NCBI GenBank assembly: GCA_964036045.1
Contig: OZ038379.1
Coordinates: 118,619,104 to 118,683,103, forward strand
DNA: 64,000 nucleotides
Reading direction: 5' to 3'
DNA from: Eutreptiella sp. 'Long Island Sound 2002'
Taxonomy: Eukaryota > Euglenozoa > Euglenophyceae > Eutreptiales > Eutreptiaceae
Shown here piece by piece: positions 33,601 through 45,178 of the stretch. The translations under genes were made by a program, and so were the position numbers. Each line of letters opens with the position of its first letter. Within the stretch, counting starts at the first letter, position 1. A model generated the notes under the pieces. The model made no database searches. It had not been told where the DNA came from and saw only the letters and a program-made list of their open reading frames with translations.

Positions 33601-36600
33601 GCGTGGGGCTGCGCAGGGGCGAAACAGCGTGGGGCTGCGCAGGGGCGCAGCAGCGTGGGCTTGCGCAGGGGTGCAGCAGCGTGGGGCTGCGCAGGGGCGC
33701 AACAGCGTGGGGCTGCGCAGGGGCGCAGCAAAGTGGGGATGCGCAGGGGCGCAGCAGCCCAAGGAGGCGCACGGGCGCAGCGCCGGGCTACGCAGGGGCG
33801 CAGCGTGGGGCTGTGCAAGGGGCGCAACAGCGTGGGGCTGCGCAGGGGCGAAGCAGCGTGGGGCTGCAAAGGGGTGCAGAAGCGCGGGGCTGCCCAGGGG
33901 CGCAGCAGCGCGGGGCTGCGCATGGGCATGGGGCTGCGCAAGGGGCGCAACAGCGTGGGGCTGCGCAGGGGCGAAACAGCGTGGGGCTGCACAGGGGCGC
34001 AGCAGCGTGGTCTTGCGTAGGGGTGCAGCAGCGTGGGGCTGCGCAGGGGCGCAACAGCGTGGGGCTGCGCAGGGGCGCAGCAGCGTGGGGCTGCGCAGGG
34101 GCGAAGCAGGGTGGGGCTGCGAAGGGGTGCAGAAGCGCGGCGGTGCGCAGGGGCGCAGCAGCCCGGGGTTGCGCCTGGGCATGGGGCTGCGCAAGGGGCG
34201 CAACAGAGTGGGGCTGCGCAGGGGCGAAGCAGCGTGGGGCTGCGCAGGGGCGCAGCAGCGTGGGCTTGCGCAGGGGTGCAGCAGCATGGGGCTGCGCAGT
34301 GGCACAACAGCGTGGGGCTGCGCAGGGGCGCAGCAGCGTGGGGCTGCGCAGGGGCGCAGCAGCGTGGGGCTGCGCAGGGGCGCAGCAGCATGCAGCTGCC
34401 TAAGGGCGGAGCAGCGTGGGGCTGCACAGGGGCGCAGCAGCGTGGGGCTCTGCAGGGGCGCAACAACATGGACTTACGAAGGGGCACAGCAGCATTGAGC
34501 TGCGCAGGGGCGCAGCAGCGTGGGGCTGCGAAGGGGCGCAACTGCGTGGGGCTGCGCAGGGGCGCAGCATGGGGCTGCGCATGGGGCTGAGCAGGGACGC
34601 AGCTGCGTGGGGCTGCGCAGGGGCGCAGCAGCGTGGGGATGCTACGGGGCGCGGCAGCGTGGGGCTGCGGGGGGGTGCAGCATGGGGCTGCGCATGGGGC
34701 TGCACAGGGGCGCAGCAGCGTGGGGCTGCGCAGGGGTGCAGCACCGTGGGGCTGCGCAGGGGCGCAGCAGCGTGGGGCTGCGTAGGGGCGCAACAGCGTG
34801 GGGCTGCGCAGGGGCGCAGCAGCGTGGCGCTGTGCAAGGGCGCAGCAGTATGGAGCCGCGCATGGGCGCGGCAGCGTGTAGCTGCGCAGGGGGGCAGCAG
34901 CATGGGGCTGCGCACGGGCGCAGTAGCGTGGGGCTGCGCACGGGCGTAGCGTGGGGCTGGCAGGGCAGCAGCATGGGGCCGCGCATGGGGCTGCGGCATG
35001 GGCGCAGCGTGGGGTTGCGCAGGGCTGAGTAGCGTGGGGCTGCGCAGGGGCGCAGTAGCGTGGGCCTGCGCAAGGGCGCAGCTGCATGGGGCTGCGTTTG
35101 GGCGGAGCAGCGTGGAGCTGCGCAGGGGCGCAGCAGCGTGGGACTGCGCAGGGGCGCAGCAGCATGGGGTTGCGGGGGGGCACAGTAGCATGGGGTGGCG
35201 GGGGGGCACAACAGCGTGGGGCTGCGCACGGGCGCAGCAGCGTGGGGTTGCGCAAGGGCGCAGCAGCGTGGGGCTGCGCAGGGGCGCAGCTGCCTGGGGC
35301 TGTGTTGGGGAGCAGCAGCCTGGAGCTGCGCAGGGGCGCAACAGCATGGGGCTGCGCATGGGGCGCAGCAGCGTGGAGCTGCGTAGGGGCGCAGCGGCAC
35401 GGGGCTGCGCAGGGGCGCAGCAGCATGGGGCTGCGGGGGGGCGCAGCAGCGTGGGGCTGCACAGGGGCGCAGCGTGGGGCTGCGCAGGGGCGCAGCAGTA
35501 TGGGGCGGCGCAGGGGCGCGGCAGCATGGGGCTGCGGGGGGGCACATCAGCATGGGGCTGTGCAGGGGCGCAGCAGCATGGGGCTGCGCAGGGGCGCATC
35601 GTGGGGCTGCGCAGGGGCGCGGCACTATGGGGCTGCGCAGGGGCGCAGCAGCGTGGAGCTGCGCAGGGGCGCAGCCTGGTGCTGCGCATGGGGCTGCGCA
35701 GGGCCGCAGCGTGGTGCTGCGCAGGGGCACAGCGTGGGGCTGCGCAGGGGCGCAGCATGGGGCCGCGCATGGGCGCGGCATGGGGCTGCGCAGGGGCGCA
35801 GCGTGTGGCTGTGCAAGGGGCGCAGCGTGGGGCCGCGCATGGGCGCGGCATGGGGCTGCGCATGCGCACAACGTGGGAATAAGCCGTGGAGAAGCGCGGG
35901 GCTGCGCAAGAGCGCTGCGTGGGGCTGCGCTGGGGCACAGTGTGGGGCCGCGCTGGGGCGTAGCGTGTGACTACGCGCGGCAAGGGGGGCAGAGTGAGAG
36001 GTGTCAGCGTGAGCGCAGCATGGGGCTGCGCATGAGCGCTGCGTGGGGCTGCGCAGGGGCGAAGCATGGGGGTGCGCAGGGGCGCGGCATGAAGCCGCGC
36101 ACGGGCGCACAAGTGTGGTGCGCACGGGCGCACAATGGTGCTGTGCAGGAGCGCTGCGTGGGGCTGCGCCTGCGGTGTGCCAAGGGGCGTGCATGGGGGG
36201 GGGGGGCGCCTGACCACAAGCTTTTGGCGTCTCCCCCGCCGAGGCCCTCACCAGGAGGATATTGGTGCCTGGGCTGCAAGCGCAATGCGTGGCCTCACCA
36301 CAGGTTGTTGGCCTCGCGCTGTAAGGGGGGAGGGGGGCGGCTGGCATGGGGCTGCGCAGGGGCGCAGCATGGGGCCCCGCTTGAGCGCAGCATGGGGCTG
36401 TGCATGAGCACTGCAGGGGCTGCGCATGAGCGCTGCTTGGGGCTGCGCAGGGGCGCAGCATGGGGACACGTAGGGGCGCAGCATGTGGCTGCGCGTGAGC
36501 GCTGCTTGGGGCTGCGCATGAGCGCTGCTTGGGGCTGCGTAGGGGCGTAGCATGGGGACACGCAGGGGCGCAGCATGGGGCTGCGCATCAGCGCTGCTTG

Positions 36601-36690
36601 GGGCTGCGCATGAGCGCTGCGTGGGGCTGCGCACACGCGCGCTGTGATGCTGCGCAGGAGCGCTGCGTGGGGCTGCGCATGGGGTGCGCC
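30646..36690. repeat. 26-bp minisatellite array 2, about 6 kb
   Basis: Begins with the same lead-in block as array 1 (30853-31385) and the same first regular units, then extends much further. Sub-regions have their own higher-order patterns, e.g. units with GGCTGTTCAGG or GGCGGTTCAGG every ~230-260 bp between 32520 and 33220, and blocks with GCGCCGGGCTACGCAGG around 33480 and 33780. Towards 35800-36690 the units decay and spacing becomes irregular. As in array 1, the open frames on both strands are repeat translations. Confidence 0.95.
36190..36345. repeat. Copy 1 of a ~155-bp block inside decayed minisatellite
   Basis: From a G-run through CTCCCCCGCCGAGGCCCTCA and ATATTGGTGCCTGGGCTG to GGCCTCGCGCTGTAAGGGGG. 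The same block recurs at 36700-36855 with a few substitutions, about 510 bp downstream, showing duplication of the array end including this non-minisatellite insert. No coding sequence. Confidence 0.85.
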
Positions 36691-36699
36691 AAGGGGCGT

Positions 36700-36855
36700 G
36701 CATTGGGGGGGGGGGGCGCCTCACCACAGGCTTTCGGCATCTCCCCCGCCGAGGCCCTCACCAGGAGGATATTGGTGCCTGGGCTGCTAGCGCGATGCGT
36801 GGCCTCACCTCGGGCTGTTGGCCTCGCGCTGTAAGGGGGGTCGGGGGCGGCTGGC
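36700..36855. repeat. Copy 2 of the ~155-bp block
   Basis: Differs from copy 1 by a handful of substitutions (e.g. CTTTCGGCATCTCC against CTTTTGGCGTCTCC). It marks the outer end of the minisatellite; beyond it lie G-runs (36966-36974, 37011-37021) and then the minus-strand coding-like region. Confidence 0.85.
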
Positions 36856-37127
36856 AACACCCTGAGCCCCTCCCCCCAGGGGCTGGCTCAGCTTTCTCTG
36901 ACCACAGGTCACGGGAGGCTGTTTTAACTGGGGGCGCATGTTAACTCATGGCCCAAGGCGCATGGGGGGGGGGTCCCAACTCTCGCCCCCGGAGGTTCTT
37001 GCTTGTTTTCTGGGGGGGGGGGTTCGCGGATTTTCGTTATTTAGGGAGGTGAGCTGTCTCCCATGGCAAACCTAGCGGCCTCCTCTCGCTGGGGAACCTC
37101 CGTCGTGAACGGGTGCTGGGCGTGGCA

Positions 37128-37592
37128 TCATTTGCTGCTGGTAGGCATCAGTGCTCCCATGTATCCTGCATTTAACGTTGGCTGGTAGCCGCAGGTGGAG
37201 ATGCCGGTTGGTGGGGCCGGTTGGGGTGCAAATGCTGCCCCGATGACTTGCATGACCCATGGTGTCTCCGTGTCCTCCTTCCTCACTCCGTACGGTTCAC
37301 CTTTCTTGTTCTTGGACCGGATCACAAAATCTTGCCCTGTGCGCGTTCTCAGTGTGATCGCATTTGCGCCACGCGCGATGTGTTCCCATTCCTCTTGCTG
37401 GATCGTGCGGAACCAGAATCCTTTGTTCTTCGCTATCACCTTCATTGCCCAAGGATAGCCGAACGCATTGGAGAGCACCTCGTTGGCCTCCTGCAGGTCG
37501 ATGTTTGTAAAGCCCAACGCCATCACAGTCATTGCAGAGTTGTTGCTGGCATTGCTAGGCGCTTGGGTGTAGCCCGCAATACCTGACGTGTA
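37128..37592 (-). pseudogene. Unrecognised ORF, possible LINE ORF1 C-terminal part
   Basis: In the same frame as the upstream 37593-38321 segment, separated from it by a single stop at 37593-37595. Residues such as EANEVLSNAFGYPWAMKVIA, KNKGFWFRTIQQEEWEHIA and GQDFVIRSKNKKGEPYGVRK have the composition of a folded, basic protein. I do not recognise the family. Strand and position (upstream of ORF2 once the arrays are set aside) suggest a gag-like ORF1. Confidence 0.45.
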
Positions 37593-38321
37593 TCACGGGC
37601 TGCTGTTCGGCGGCATCTGCAGATGCGGTGGTGGTTGCCTTGCAAGGATTGGTGGGTCATGGTCGATGTGGGTCATGGTCGAGGGTTGTGCTCCTTCTGC
37701 CGGTGGGCACATGCCCTCCGTGACCGGTTGAGGGGCTGCTGGCATGCTTCTTGGTGCCGGCAGTTGCTTGAATCTTTGGGCCCAGGCTGGGATGGCTGAC
37801 GTGACCTTCATCTGCGAACAGGTCTTCGTGATCGTCTCCAGGTCTTTTTTGAGCTCCGTCTCAATGACCGCCGCCAGAATTCCTTCCCACAGCTGTGCCT
37901 TGGTATCGGCTTGGGTCACGGTCATCTTGAGGTCGAAGCTCATCGGCAGTTTGATCGCAAGCGTCGTTCCCACGTGACCCCAGTCGAGCGCATTGTGGTC
38001 CATGCCGTTGAATTTCTCATGCAGTGCTTCGAGGCATGTAATTTTTGCTGCCTCCGACGCCACTCGTCCCGCTTCATTCGTGACGTGCCACGATTGCCAC
38101 TGCTGGAGTCGCTCGATGACCATTGTACTCTCCACGGCGAAGTTCGGCGTGTTCACGGCGCGCAGGTTGCTGATTTGACTGCCGGTCGTCGCCTTCAGCA
38201 GCAGCGGCAGCATCGGGGTTGCGGATGGGATGTCGGCCATGTACATGTACAGGGTCCTTGCCATCTCTGACGCATCCGTGTCCTCCGCTCTCTTGCACGT
38301 CTCCGCCACTTGGTTTGTCAT
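37593..38321 (-). pseudogene. Unrecognised ORF, possible LINE ORF1 middle part
   Basis: 242 codons rich in helical, charged sequence (MARTLYMYMADIPSATPML, AAKITCLEALHEKFNGM, AVIETELKKDLETITKTC) followed by a Pro-rich end (QLPAPRSMPAAPQPVTEG). No zinc knuckle is visible. It continues in frame, past one stop, into 37128-37592. A retrotransposon nucleocapsid-like role is inferred from context only. Confidence 0.45.
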
Positions 38322-38758
38322 CTGCAGGAGGCTTTCTTCTTCTCTTGGAAGGTGTGATCCATGTGTCTGGGTTCCGGGTTCTGCGGGGGCTTGGCAAGGA
38401 GTTGTTCGGTTGACAGGGCCTCTCTCACCGGCTTCAAGAGATGTAGTCCCGGCACATACCCTGGGTGGCCGGCGGCCATCACTTTGGGGTCCCCTGCCTG
38501 ATGGTCTCGTGAGCTCCCCGCTGCACTCTGCAGGTCCAACACTGGATTCGACAGGGTGTTCTGGCTGGGTTGTCTCCTGCTAGGAATCGGAATCGCCGGT
38601 TGTGGATTCACTGCGGATAGCGTTGATGTCACTGCCGACCGGATCATGTGAGTGCTTACTGGGCATGGGGCTGGATGTCCATCCTCGGTGCAGGAGCCGT
38701 CCGAGAGGGGTACCTTCTTCTCCATCTTCGCCAGTTGCGCTGACAGGGCGTGCCACAT
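38318..38758 (-). pseudogene. Unrecognised coding-like segment upstream of the ORF1 candidate
   Basis: MWHALSAQLAKMEKKVPLSD, then a Pro/Ser-rich stretch and HLLKPVREALSTEQLLAKPP. It overlaps the next frame by four bases, as expected for a frameshifted continuous protein. No family recognised. Confidence 0.35.
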
Positions 38759-38866
38759 GTGAAGCCATGCAAATGTCGTCCTCTTTCTTGGTGGTACGGC
38801 AGTCTGGTTCAGGAGTTCGCGTACGGCATGCGGTCGCCCATCCAGGAATGACGGAAACTCTCGTTC

Positions 38867-39289
38867 TCATGCTTTCCATTGCCATTGTTGAGCCAGATCG
38901 GCGTGGAAGATCAGTTCGTCGTCCGTGCCCATTGTGTGGATCAGCTCCCTGTACTTCTCGGTAATGTCGTGCAGACTTTGGACATACAGATTCGGGAATA
39001 CCTTTCTCACCAGCGCGCGATCGGTGCCTCCTGTGCATAGGCCTCCCCGGATCGTGCTGACCCAAAAGCCGAATGATTGCACCGACTCTTGCGTGACCGG
39101 GATGCCGGATACTTCCACCCCCGACGGGCCGTGGATCGCGGTCATGGTGAGATCCTCCGATCCTGCAATCCGTGATACGGTCCAAATGTTCTCCGGCGTG
39201 ACGGATTCTTGCTGTCTGAGCTGCGAATAATTGACGAACTCGATATCCATGATTGCTGGGCGTAGATACTGGGTCAAAGTCAAGGTCAC
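38867..39289 (-). pseudogene. Unrecognised coding-like segment
   Basis: A 140-codon frame in the same phase as 38318-38758, with ordered-looking sequence (YLRPAIMDIEFVNYSQLRQQ, GVEVSGIPVTQESVQSFGFW, NLYVQSLHDITEKYRELIHT). The family is unknown; probably part of the same decayed protein as its neighbours. Confidence 0.4.
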
Positions 39290-40398
39290 GGGTGATTGGG
39301 GGGTCCATTCTGCCGCTCTTGGCGGCCATTGCCCCGCTCATGGCGAGGCCTCGGACCAAGAACACGATCAAGAAGGGGATCAAGAACACGCTCTCGGTTG
39401 CTCTCGCTCTGGTATGATGGGGACCGTGTGCCGGATGTGACGCAGGATGTGGTGCAAGAGGCTCGGTGTCTCGTTGGACTCATTGAATCATTTGAATCAT
39501 TTGAGGCGCCATGGGATCTTTTTTGGGCCGTTCGTGGCGGTCAGTGCCCCGTTTTGGACGAGGCCATGCATGATCCACAACCCAGGTTGGTCCCATTCAT
39601 CCAGCTTTCTCATCACTTTCAATCTCGAAGACTTGGGGATGTTCGTACTGTTGTGTTTCGCCGTGTGTCGTGTGCCGTGTGTGTCTCGTGCGTGACCATG
39701 CCTCATGCAACTCGCACCACAGGTTGTCCTGTGTTCACGTGGTCTAACTGTCTGGTCTCCACATCTAGCAATTCAGCAATCAGATTCGAGGTTAAGGTGT
39801 GACGGGATGACATTCGGACTCGTGCCCATGCTCGGGTTGATCCCGGGCGTTCATCATCATTGATGACAATGACGTGCGGATGATCGGTGACGTGTGAAAT
39901 GCTCGGGCAGGTTAATATTGTAAATTGGGATCTCTTGGTGTTGGACATTTTTGAATCTTCTGTGTGCTGCACAACACGGTTAAAATACAGTTTCCAATAC
40001 TGGTGCTTGCCATTGCATGACAGCGCGGCTGTCTCTGTCGTTGGACAGCCCTTGGCTCGCCATTGGAATCATACACGCCAGCGTGGACCGGCCCTCAGGA
40101 GCAGCAGTCCTGTCGTTGTTCTAGGTCCACAACACCTCCACTAAACTCATCACACCATTGTTGGCACCTAGATAGTACTTCTGAAGACAGAGTCATACAC
40201 GACCACACATACTATAAAACCACGCAATCCCACACCTCACATGAATCATACATCAAATCACTTCAAATCACTTCAAATCACACATAATCACACATAAACC
40301 ACACAAATCACAAACATCACACGAATCGCACAAATCACACAAATCACCCACAACCTCACAATTGGCATATGCATTCATGTGTGCATGCTCATTGACAG
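39290..40398. other. No recognisable gene; includes an ACAAATCAC-rich stretch
   Basis: 40240-40365 is an imperfect repeat of CACAAATCA/CACACAAATC. The rest is unique-looking. CCGCTCTTGGCGGCC at 39310 resembles CCGCTCTTGGCGGTC at 41996, hinting at a short repeated motif on both sides of the ORF cluster. Confidence 0.5.
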
Positions 40399-40914
40399 TT
40401 AACTCTTCTGCAGGCGGGCTCGGGCGTAGTTCTTGCCAGAGGCGAAGTCCATGCGGAACTCGAGGCCTGGGGGACAGACGTGGTGCGGAAGGACCTCTCG
40501 CCATTGCTCCTCAGGGACAAACGCAGTCTTGCCATGGAGGAGATCTCGCTCCCTGCTGACTTCCGGGATTTCTTGTCCACTCGATGTGCTCTCGGTGAGC
40601 TGTGTCATTTGCTGCACTTTGTCCAGGCGTTCAGACGTACCGCGGAGGATGAATCTCTGGTCATCCGTCTCATACATCGTCATGGCAACGCTGATGATAG
40701 CATCCTTGTTTGTGCCTGTGTACAGCCGGTACAGGCGGGTGTCGGTGTGCACGCCATCTTTCTCCTTGTGCAGGACCATTATTGCTGACGGCCACGCTTG
40801 CTTGATCCGGCTCATGATCCATGCATGGAATTGTTCCGTTGCTTGATGGACTTGATCATCCTTCATTGGCGGCTTGACTGCTATCGACAGTGCACAGGGG
40901 GTGCGCACGTACAA
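40399..40914 (-). pseudogene. Unrecognised ORF, probable part of the ORF1-like cluster
   Basis: A 171-codon open frame with protein-like composition (DDQVHQATEQFHAWIMSRIK, WPSAIMVLHKEKDGVHTDTR, DAIISVAMTMYETDDQRFIL, GLEFRMDFASGKNYARAR). The alternating charged and hydrophobic pattern suggests a small alpha/beta domain. No database family comes to mind. Orientation matches the LINE ORF2 far downstream. Confidence 0.45.
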
Positions 40915-41141
40915 GCTGTATGTCAGAATTTCCGGGGCAAGCCGTTGCGCTCGTTTGCCCCACAGCTTTGCTTGTGTCTTCAGTGCTCGGGCATAGGAGG
41001 CTTCCTTGCTGCGCTTTCAGAACCCATTGCCATGGCATTGCTTCGGATCTTGTCTTTCTTGTCCGGGTGCGGTGCGGTCTTGTTGCTTTGTTGTTGGTGA
41101 GTGACTCGGGTCTCGGCGCTCCGGTCGCGGCCATTGACTCC

Positions 41142-41669
41142 TCATGCCTTCCGTTCCATTGGTCGTGTCCAGTGGCTCGATTGACTCCGCATACTCTCGA
41201 TCGGGTGGGCCGTTTCGTCCGTCGGGTCGTTCCATCCAGACCATCGAGCTTCTTGCGGTTCTCGTTGGGCGGCATGCCTGAGTTGGTGGATGGGGGTTGG
41301 TGCTGATGCCGTGCACCCTTGCTTGATCGGGCCGTCCGGGTCGTCTGGGCCGTTCCATCTGGGCCATGGCGGCCATTCTGACTCTTGCATTCGCGTTTGA
41401 TGGTGCGCGTACTGCTGTGAGCTGGTCATGCCATGTGCGTCTTGATGATAATGGCTCTGTGCTTCTCTGGGCTCTCTTTGATACTCCGATCTCGGCCAGT
41501 GACCTGGGTCATTCCATCCTGCCCATGGCGACCAGTCTGCCCCTTGCGATCGCGGTTGATGGTGGGGGCGTTGATGCGCACTCATCATGCCATTCTGCAA
41601 TGAGGATTGGAATTGTCCTGCAGTAGTCTGTTGAGCTGACTTTCTTATGATGTCTGGATTGATGCTCAA
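41142..41669 (-). pseudogene. Unrecognised ORF with Trp-rich repeats
   Basis: Three diverged copies of a Trp/Pro/Asn-Asp motif: DWSPWAGWNDPGHWPRSE, EWPPWPRWNGPDDPDG and ARWSGWNDPTDETAHP, with Gln/His-rich spacers. The units are about 50 residues apart. Such repeats are unlike the arrays elsewhere in the window. It is upstream of the other minus-strand frames and could be the N-terminal region of the same protein. Function unknown. Confidence 0.4.
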
Positions 41670-41781
41670 TTCTCCTTCTTGCCGTTATGCGCTTGTGCGA
41701 TTGTGCGGGTGACGCGTGTTGCAGATTCGACGTGGTTCCTCTCTGACTGCCTGATGCGTGCGGTTGTGCGCGGTACGGCAT

Positions 41782-42390
41782 GATGCAGTTCCTGATCTGT
41801 TTTGCTTCTATGTCTGCTTGGATTTGGTAGGTGCTCTATAATAGAATTTTCCTGATGCTGATGCTGATGCTGTCAACCAGTTCTCATATGTCCACATAGT
41901 CCGAGTTCGTGCACTATGTACATCTTTGTGGCGGTTTTGGGCGCGGCATGCACTACAGGCACATCGGTCTGACTTGCCTAGTTTTAATATTTACCGCTCT
42001 TGGCGGTCTTGGCCCCGTTCTTGACGGGTACTCCCTTGTTTGGATCATTCTTCATCCTTCCCCTTGAGTCTTATTCATACTTCACTGAGAGTCGAGAATC
42101 CTGTACGCTTTCGTCTCCCTTTTTTCTGTAGCACTCACATTCTTTGAACTTTTCACACATTTGCTTACCTGAGGAGCGTGGGAGGGGCAACTGAGAGGAA
42201 CTGAACCAACTCTTGTACCTGACCAGGGGAGGTGGCCCCACCGCTTTTCCGCACACACCACTCTGAAACCATGAGTGACTGCCCCACCGGCGCCGTGAGC
42301 CACACTCGGGCCGGACTTACGGGAAGCGGCAGGAACGAACCGGGCAGCCTACAGGCACCAACCGCCATTGGACTACCCCCCGCCGCCCCC
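41782..42390. other. No recognisable gene
   Basis: Unique-looking sequence with GATGCTGATGCTGATGCTG (41855-41873) and the CCGCTCTTGGCGGTC motif at 41996. Nothing further supported. Confidence 0.5.
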
Positions 42391-42766
<376 letters not shown>

Positions 42767-42867
42767 CATATGGCTTATGGGAGCTTTGCCCCCCCCCCTC
42801 TGTGTCTGCCCCCCCCCCTGTGTCTGGAACCCAGTCTGGCTTTGCACCCCAAGTACCTTATTTTAGC

Positions 42868-43520
42868 ACGGGTAAGCGCGCTTGGCATCCCATTTCTAGA
42901 CGGGGGCCTTCAGCCCCCGTCCCAACTATTGGCACTTTGCGTCTACAACAGGTATGTAGTGTCTACAACGGGCAGGCAGTGTCTACTTGGGGCGGAAAGT
43001 GTCTACAGACCATTGACCGCCTAGCCCCTATGCACGGGTAAACGATGTTAGCAAACCCTTTTTGGGGAAGGGGGGCTTTGGGCCCCTTCCCAAATATTAC
43101 CTCTTCGCGTCTACAACATGCCGGTGGTGTCTATCGCAGCAGATAGTGTCTCCATGGGGCAGACAATGTCTACAAACTACAGACCGCAATTCCTTTGATA
43201 TGCCCGGCTTATTTGATCCCCGCCAACCCTTAAGACGCTACAGGTCGCTGTGCTCGACGCGGGGGCAAGCCCCCGCACCCCCCCTAAATGACAAGACTCC
43301 AGCGGTGGCCACTGGCAGTGTCTATAATAGCATACCGCATCTACCTGGGGCACACAGTGTCTACAGACTACAGACCGCTTTTTCCATGGTCGGTGGGTAA
43401 ACGGGTGCGGTACCCGGGTAAACGGGGTGGCATGCGGTGGTAAAATATCATACTGTTGCATTTTGGGGGCCTTTGGCCCCGTGCGAGGCCCTTCGGGCCC
43501 GGCCCGGGGGGTCTTTTGGA
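42868..43520. repeat. ~170-bp satellite units with GC hairpin and GTGTCTACA cluster
   Basis: Units start at CACGGGTAA near 42868 and 43034, and a diverged third begins near 43205. Each has a strong GC hairpin (42899-42921, 9-bp perfect stem; 43065-43091; 43259-43276, 8-bp perfect stem), then two to four GTGTCTACA-type words and TACAGACCGC. A fourth, decayed unit with two GGCC-type hairpins runs to 43520. No coding sequence. Confidence 0.8.
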
Positions 43521-43574
43521 CCCCCATGGGGAGGGGCAGACACGGGGGGGGGGGGGCAGAGCTCTTATATACCA

Positions 43575-43628
<54 letters not shown>

Positions 43629-43644
43629 GTGATGTTCGCTTTTT

Positions 43645-44230
43645 GCCCCCCCCCCCACGCCCCCACTACCGGGTGGATGTTTGGGGGGGGGGGTGTGCTC
43701 GCCCCCTATTTTGGGGATGGGGAGTTCCAAAAAACATGTCTTGGAAGGTATTAAGATGTGAATGTGGGTTTGGGGGCCTACTAATGGGTTGGAAGGGCTA
43801 AAAAAGGCATGACATCAATGATGACAGCATCCTCCCCAAACTACTAAAAATAGGCATCTCAAAGACAAAATTGGTGATGTGATGCATTATTCACCCCGAA
43901 AAGTGACTAGGAGTGATGGAAATGAACACAAGGATGGGAAATGTTTCCAACTTCCATGGTATTTGGGGGCTGAAAGGCAGGGATGGTCTATTTTTTTGAG
44001 GGAAAGTGGCTTTTTTTTTTAGCACTCTGGGTAGGATCCCCCATCATCAGTCACGCCATGCCCTATTTTTAGCCCTGTCCACTCCTTTGTAGGCCCCAAA
44101 ACCCACCCCTACCCATTTAAATACGTCCCAAAACATTCTTTTTGGGTTCCCCACCCTTAAAATGGGGGGGGTGGCCCTAACTTCCCTTTGAAGACCCAAC
44201 CGGTTGTGGGGGTGCGGGGGGGGGGGGGGG
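43645..44230. mobile_element. Fold-back element inserted in the hairpin satellite
   Basis: Arms of about 185 bp are imperfect inverted copies: left arm 43645-43830 (C-run, CCACTACCGGGTGGATG, GGGGATGGGGAGTTCC, GGGCTAAAAAAGGCATGAC) and right arm 44040-44230 read in reverse. The spacer of ~210 bp is unrelated. Satellite units lie on both sides, so the element appears to split the array. No transposase; ends and target duplication not resolved. Confidence 0.65.
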
Positions 44231-44414
44231 GCTAATATTGCCAGATTTATGTATCGCATATGTTTGGCAGTATGCCAACCAAGGGGCACGGTCGGAGGGT
44301 GGGCTTGGGGAGGGGTGTAGCGACACCACCCCCCATTTTTGGACCGGGAAACACAAAAAGAAATGTTTTTGGAATTACATGGTTCTCAGTGGGTATTTGC
44401 CAATATAGCATCGG

Positions 44415-44670
44415 TTTCGGGGGCATGCAGACAGTGTCTACAATTAGCAAACTACCACTTGGGGCAGATGCCGTCTACAAACTACAGACCACCATGCCCG
44501 GGTAAACAACGTTGGCGCAACACTTTTGGGGAAGGGGGTCTTCGGTCCCCTTCCCAAATATTGTCACTTCGCGTCCGCAACATGAAGGCAGTGTCTACAA
44601 TTAGCAGACCACGTCTACTTGTGGCAGACAGTGTCTAGTGTCTACAGACTACAGACCGCAATTCCTACCT
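44415..44670. repeat. Further hairpin-satellite units
   Basis: GTGTCTACAATTAGCA, GTCTACAAACTACAGACC, the CCGGGTAAAC lead and a perfect 9-bp stem (44529-44537 with 44547-44555, loop GTCTTCGGT) repeat the unit seen at 43034-43205, followed by the beginning of another unit ending in TACAGACCGC at 44663. Confidence 0.8.
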
Positions 44671-45178
44671 ACACCCCTCCCTCCCAATACATTGCATACT
44701 TGCACCCTCATGCACAACGCATGCGATGATCCTAGCCTCAATATAGACAGATTCCACTTGTGATTGCCAACCATTTTGAATGGCGACCCAAACAGTTTGC
44801 ACCACTTTTGTGGGTTCCTTGTGCTTTCTCCTGAAGCAGGCTGCAGAAAGGTCCAGTGATGGTTGTCATGAGTTATTGGAGTTCAGTGACAGCTGTGGAG
44901 GGTTGTTGCTTCCAAGGACATGCAGCAGGCAGTGCACACTAGACAGCCACCGAGTCACAAGCGACAGCGCTAAGCAGACGCTGCACAAATTTGCTGCTCT
45001 TCGCCTGTTGTGTGATATCTGCTGCATATGCTTGCAGCCTACCAAATACTGCCCCTGCATCTCGTGCGTGCAGCACACCTGCACGCCACTTGCACACCAG
45101 TACTACCCATTCGAAGCACTACCCATCCCCTGCCTTATGAACATCCCTCTGCTGGTTTCCTTCAGACAGACTACGCAC

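Noticed and set aside
25727-36217. Very long open frames on both strands (up to ~880 codons) of Ala/Arg/Gly/Gln/Cys or Pro/Cys/Ala/Leu-rich sequence
   Set aside because: They are translations of the 26-bp minisatellite, which has no stops on either strand; frames overlap in nearly all phases and show no domains.
42899-43276. Integron attC-like hairpins
   Set aside because: No integrase or cassette ORFs; the hairpins are short GC stems inside a satellite in an intron-rich eukaryotic region.
42868-43520. CRISPR-like arrangement of repeated hairpins
   Set aside because: Units are contiguous satellite repeats without unique equal-length spacers or cas genes, and the setting is eukaryotic.
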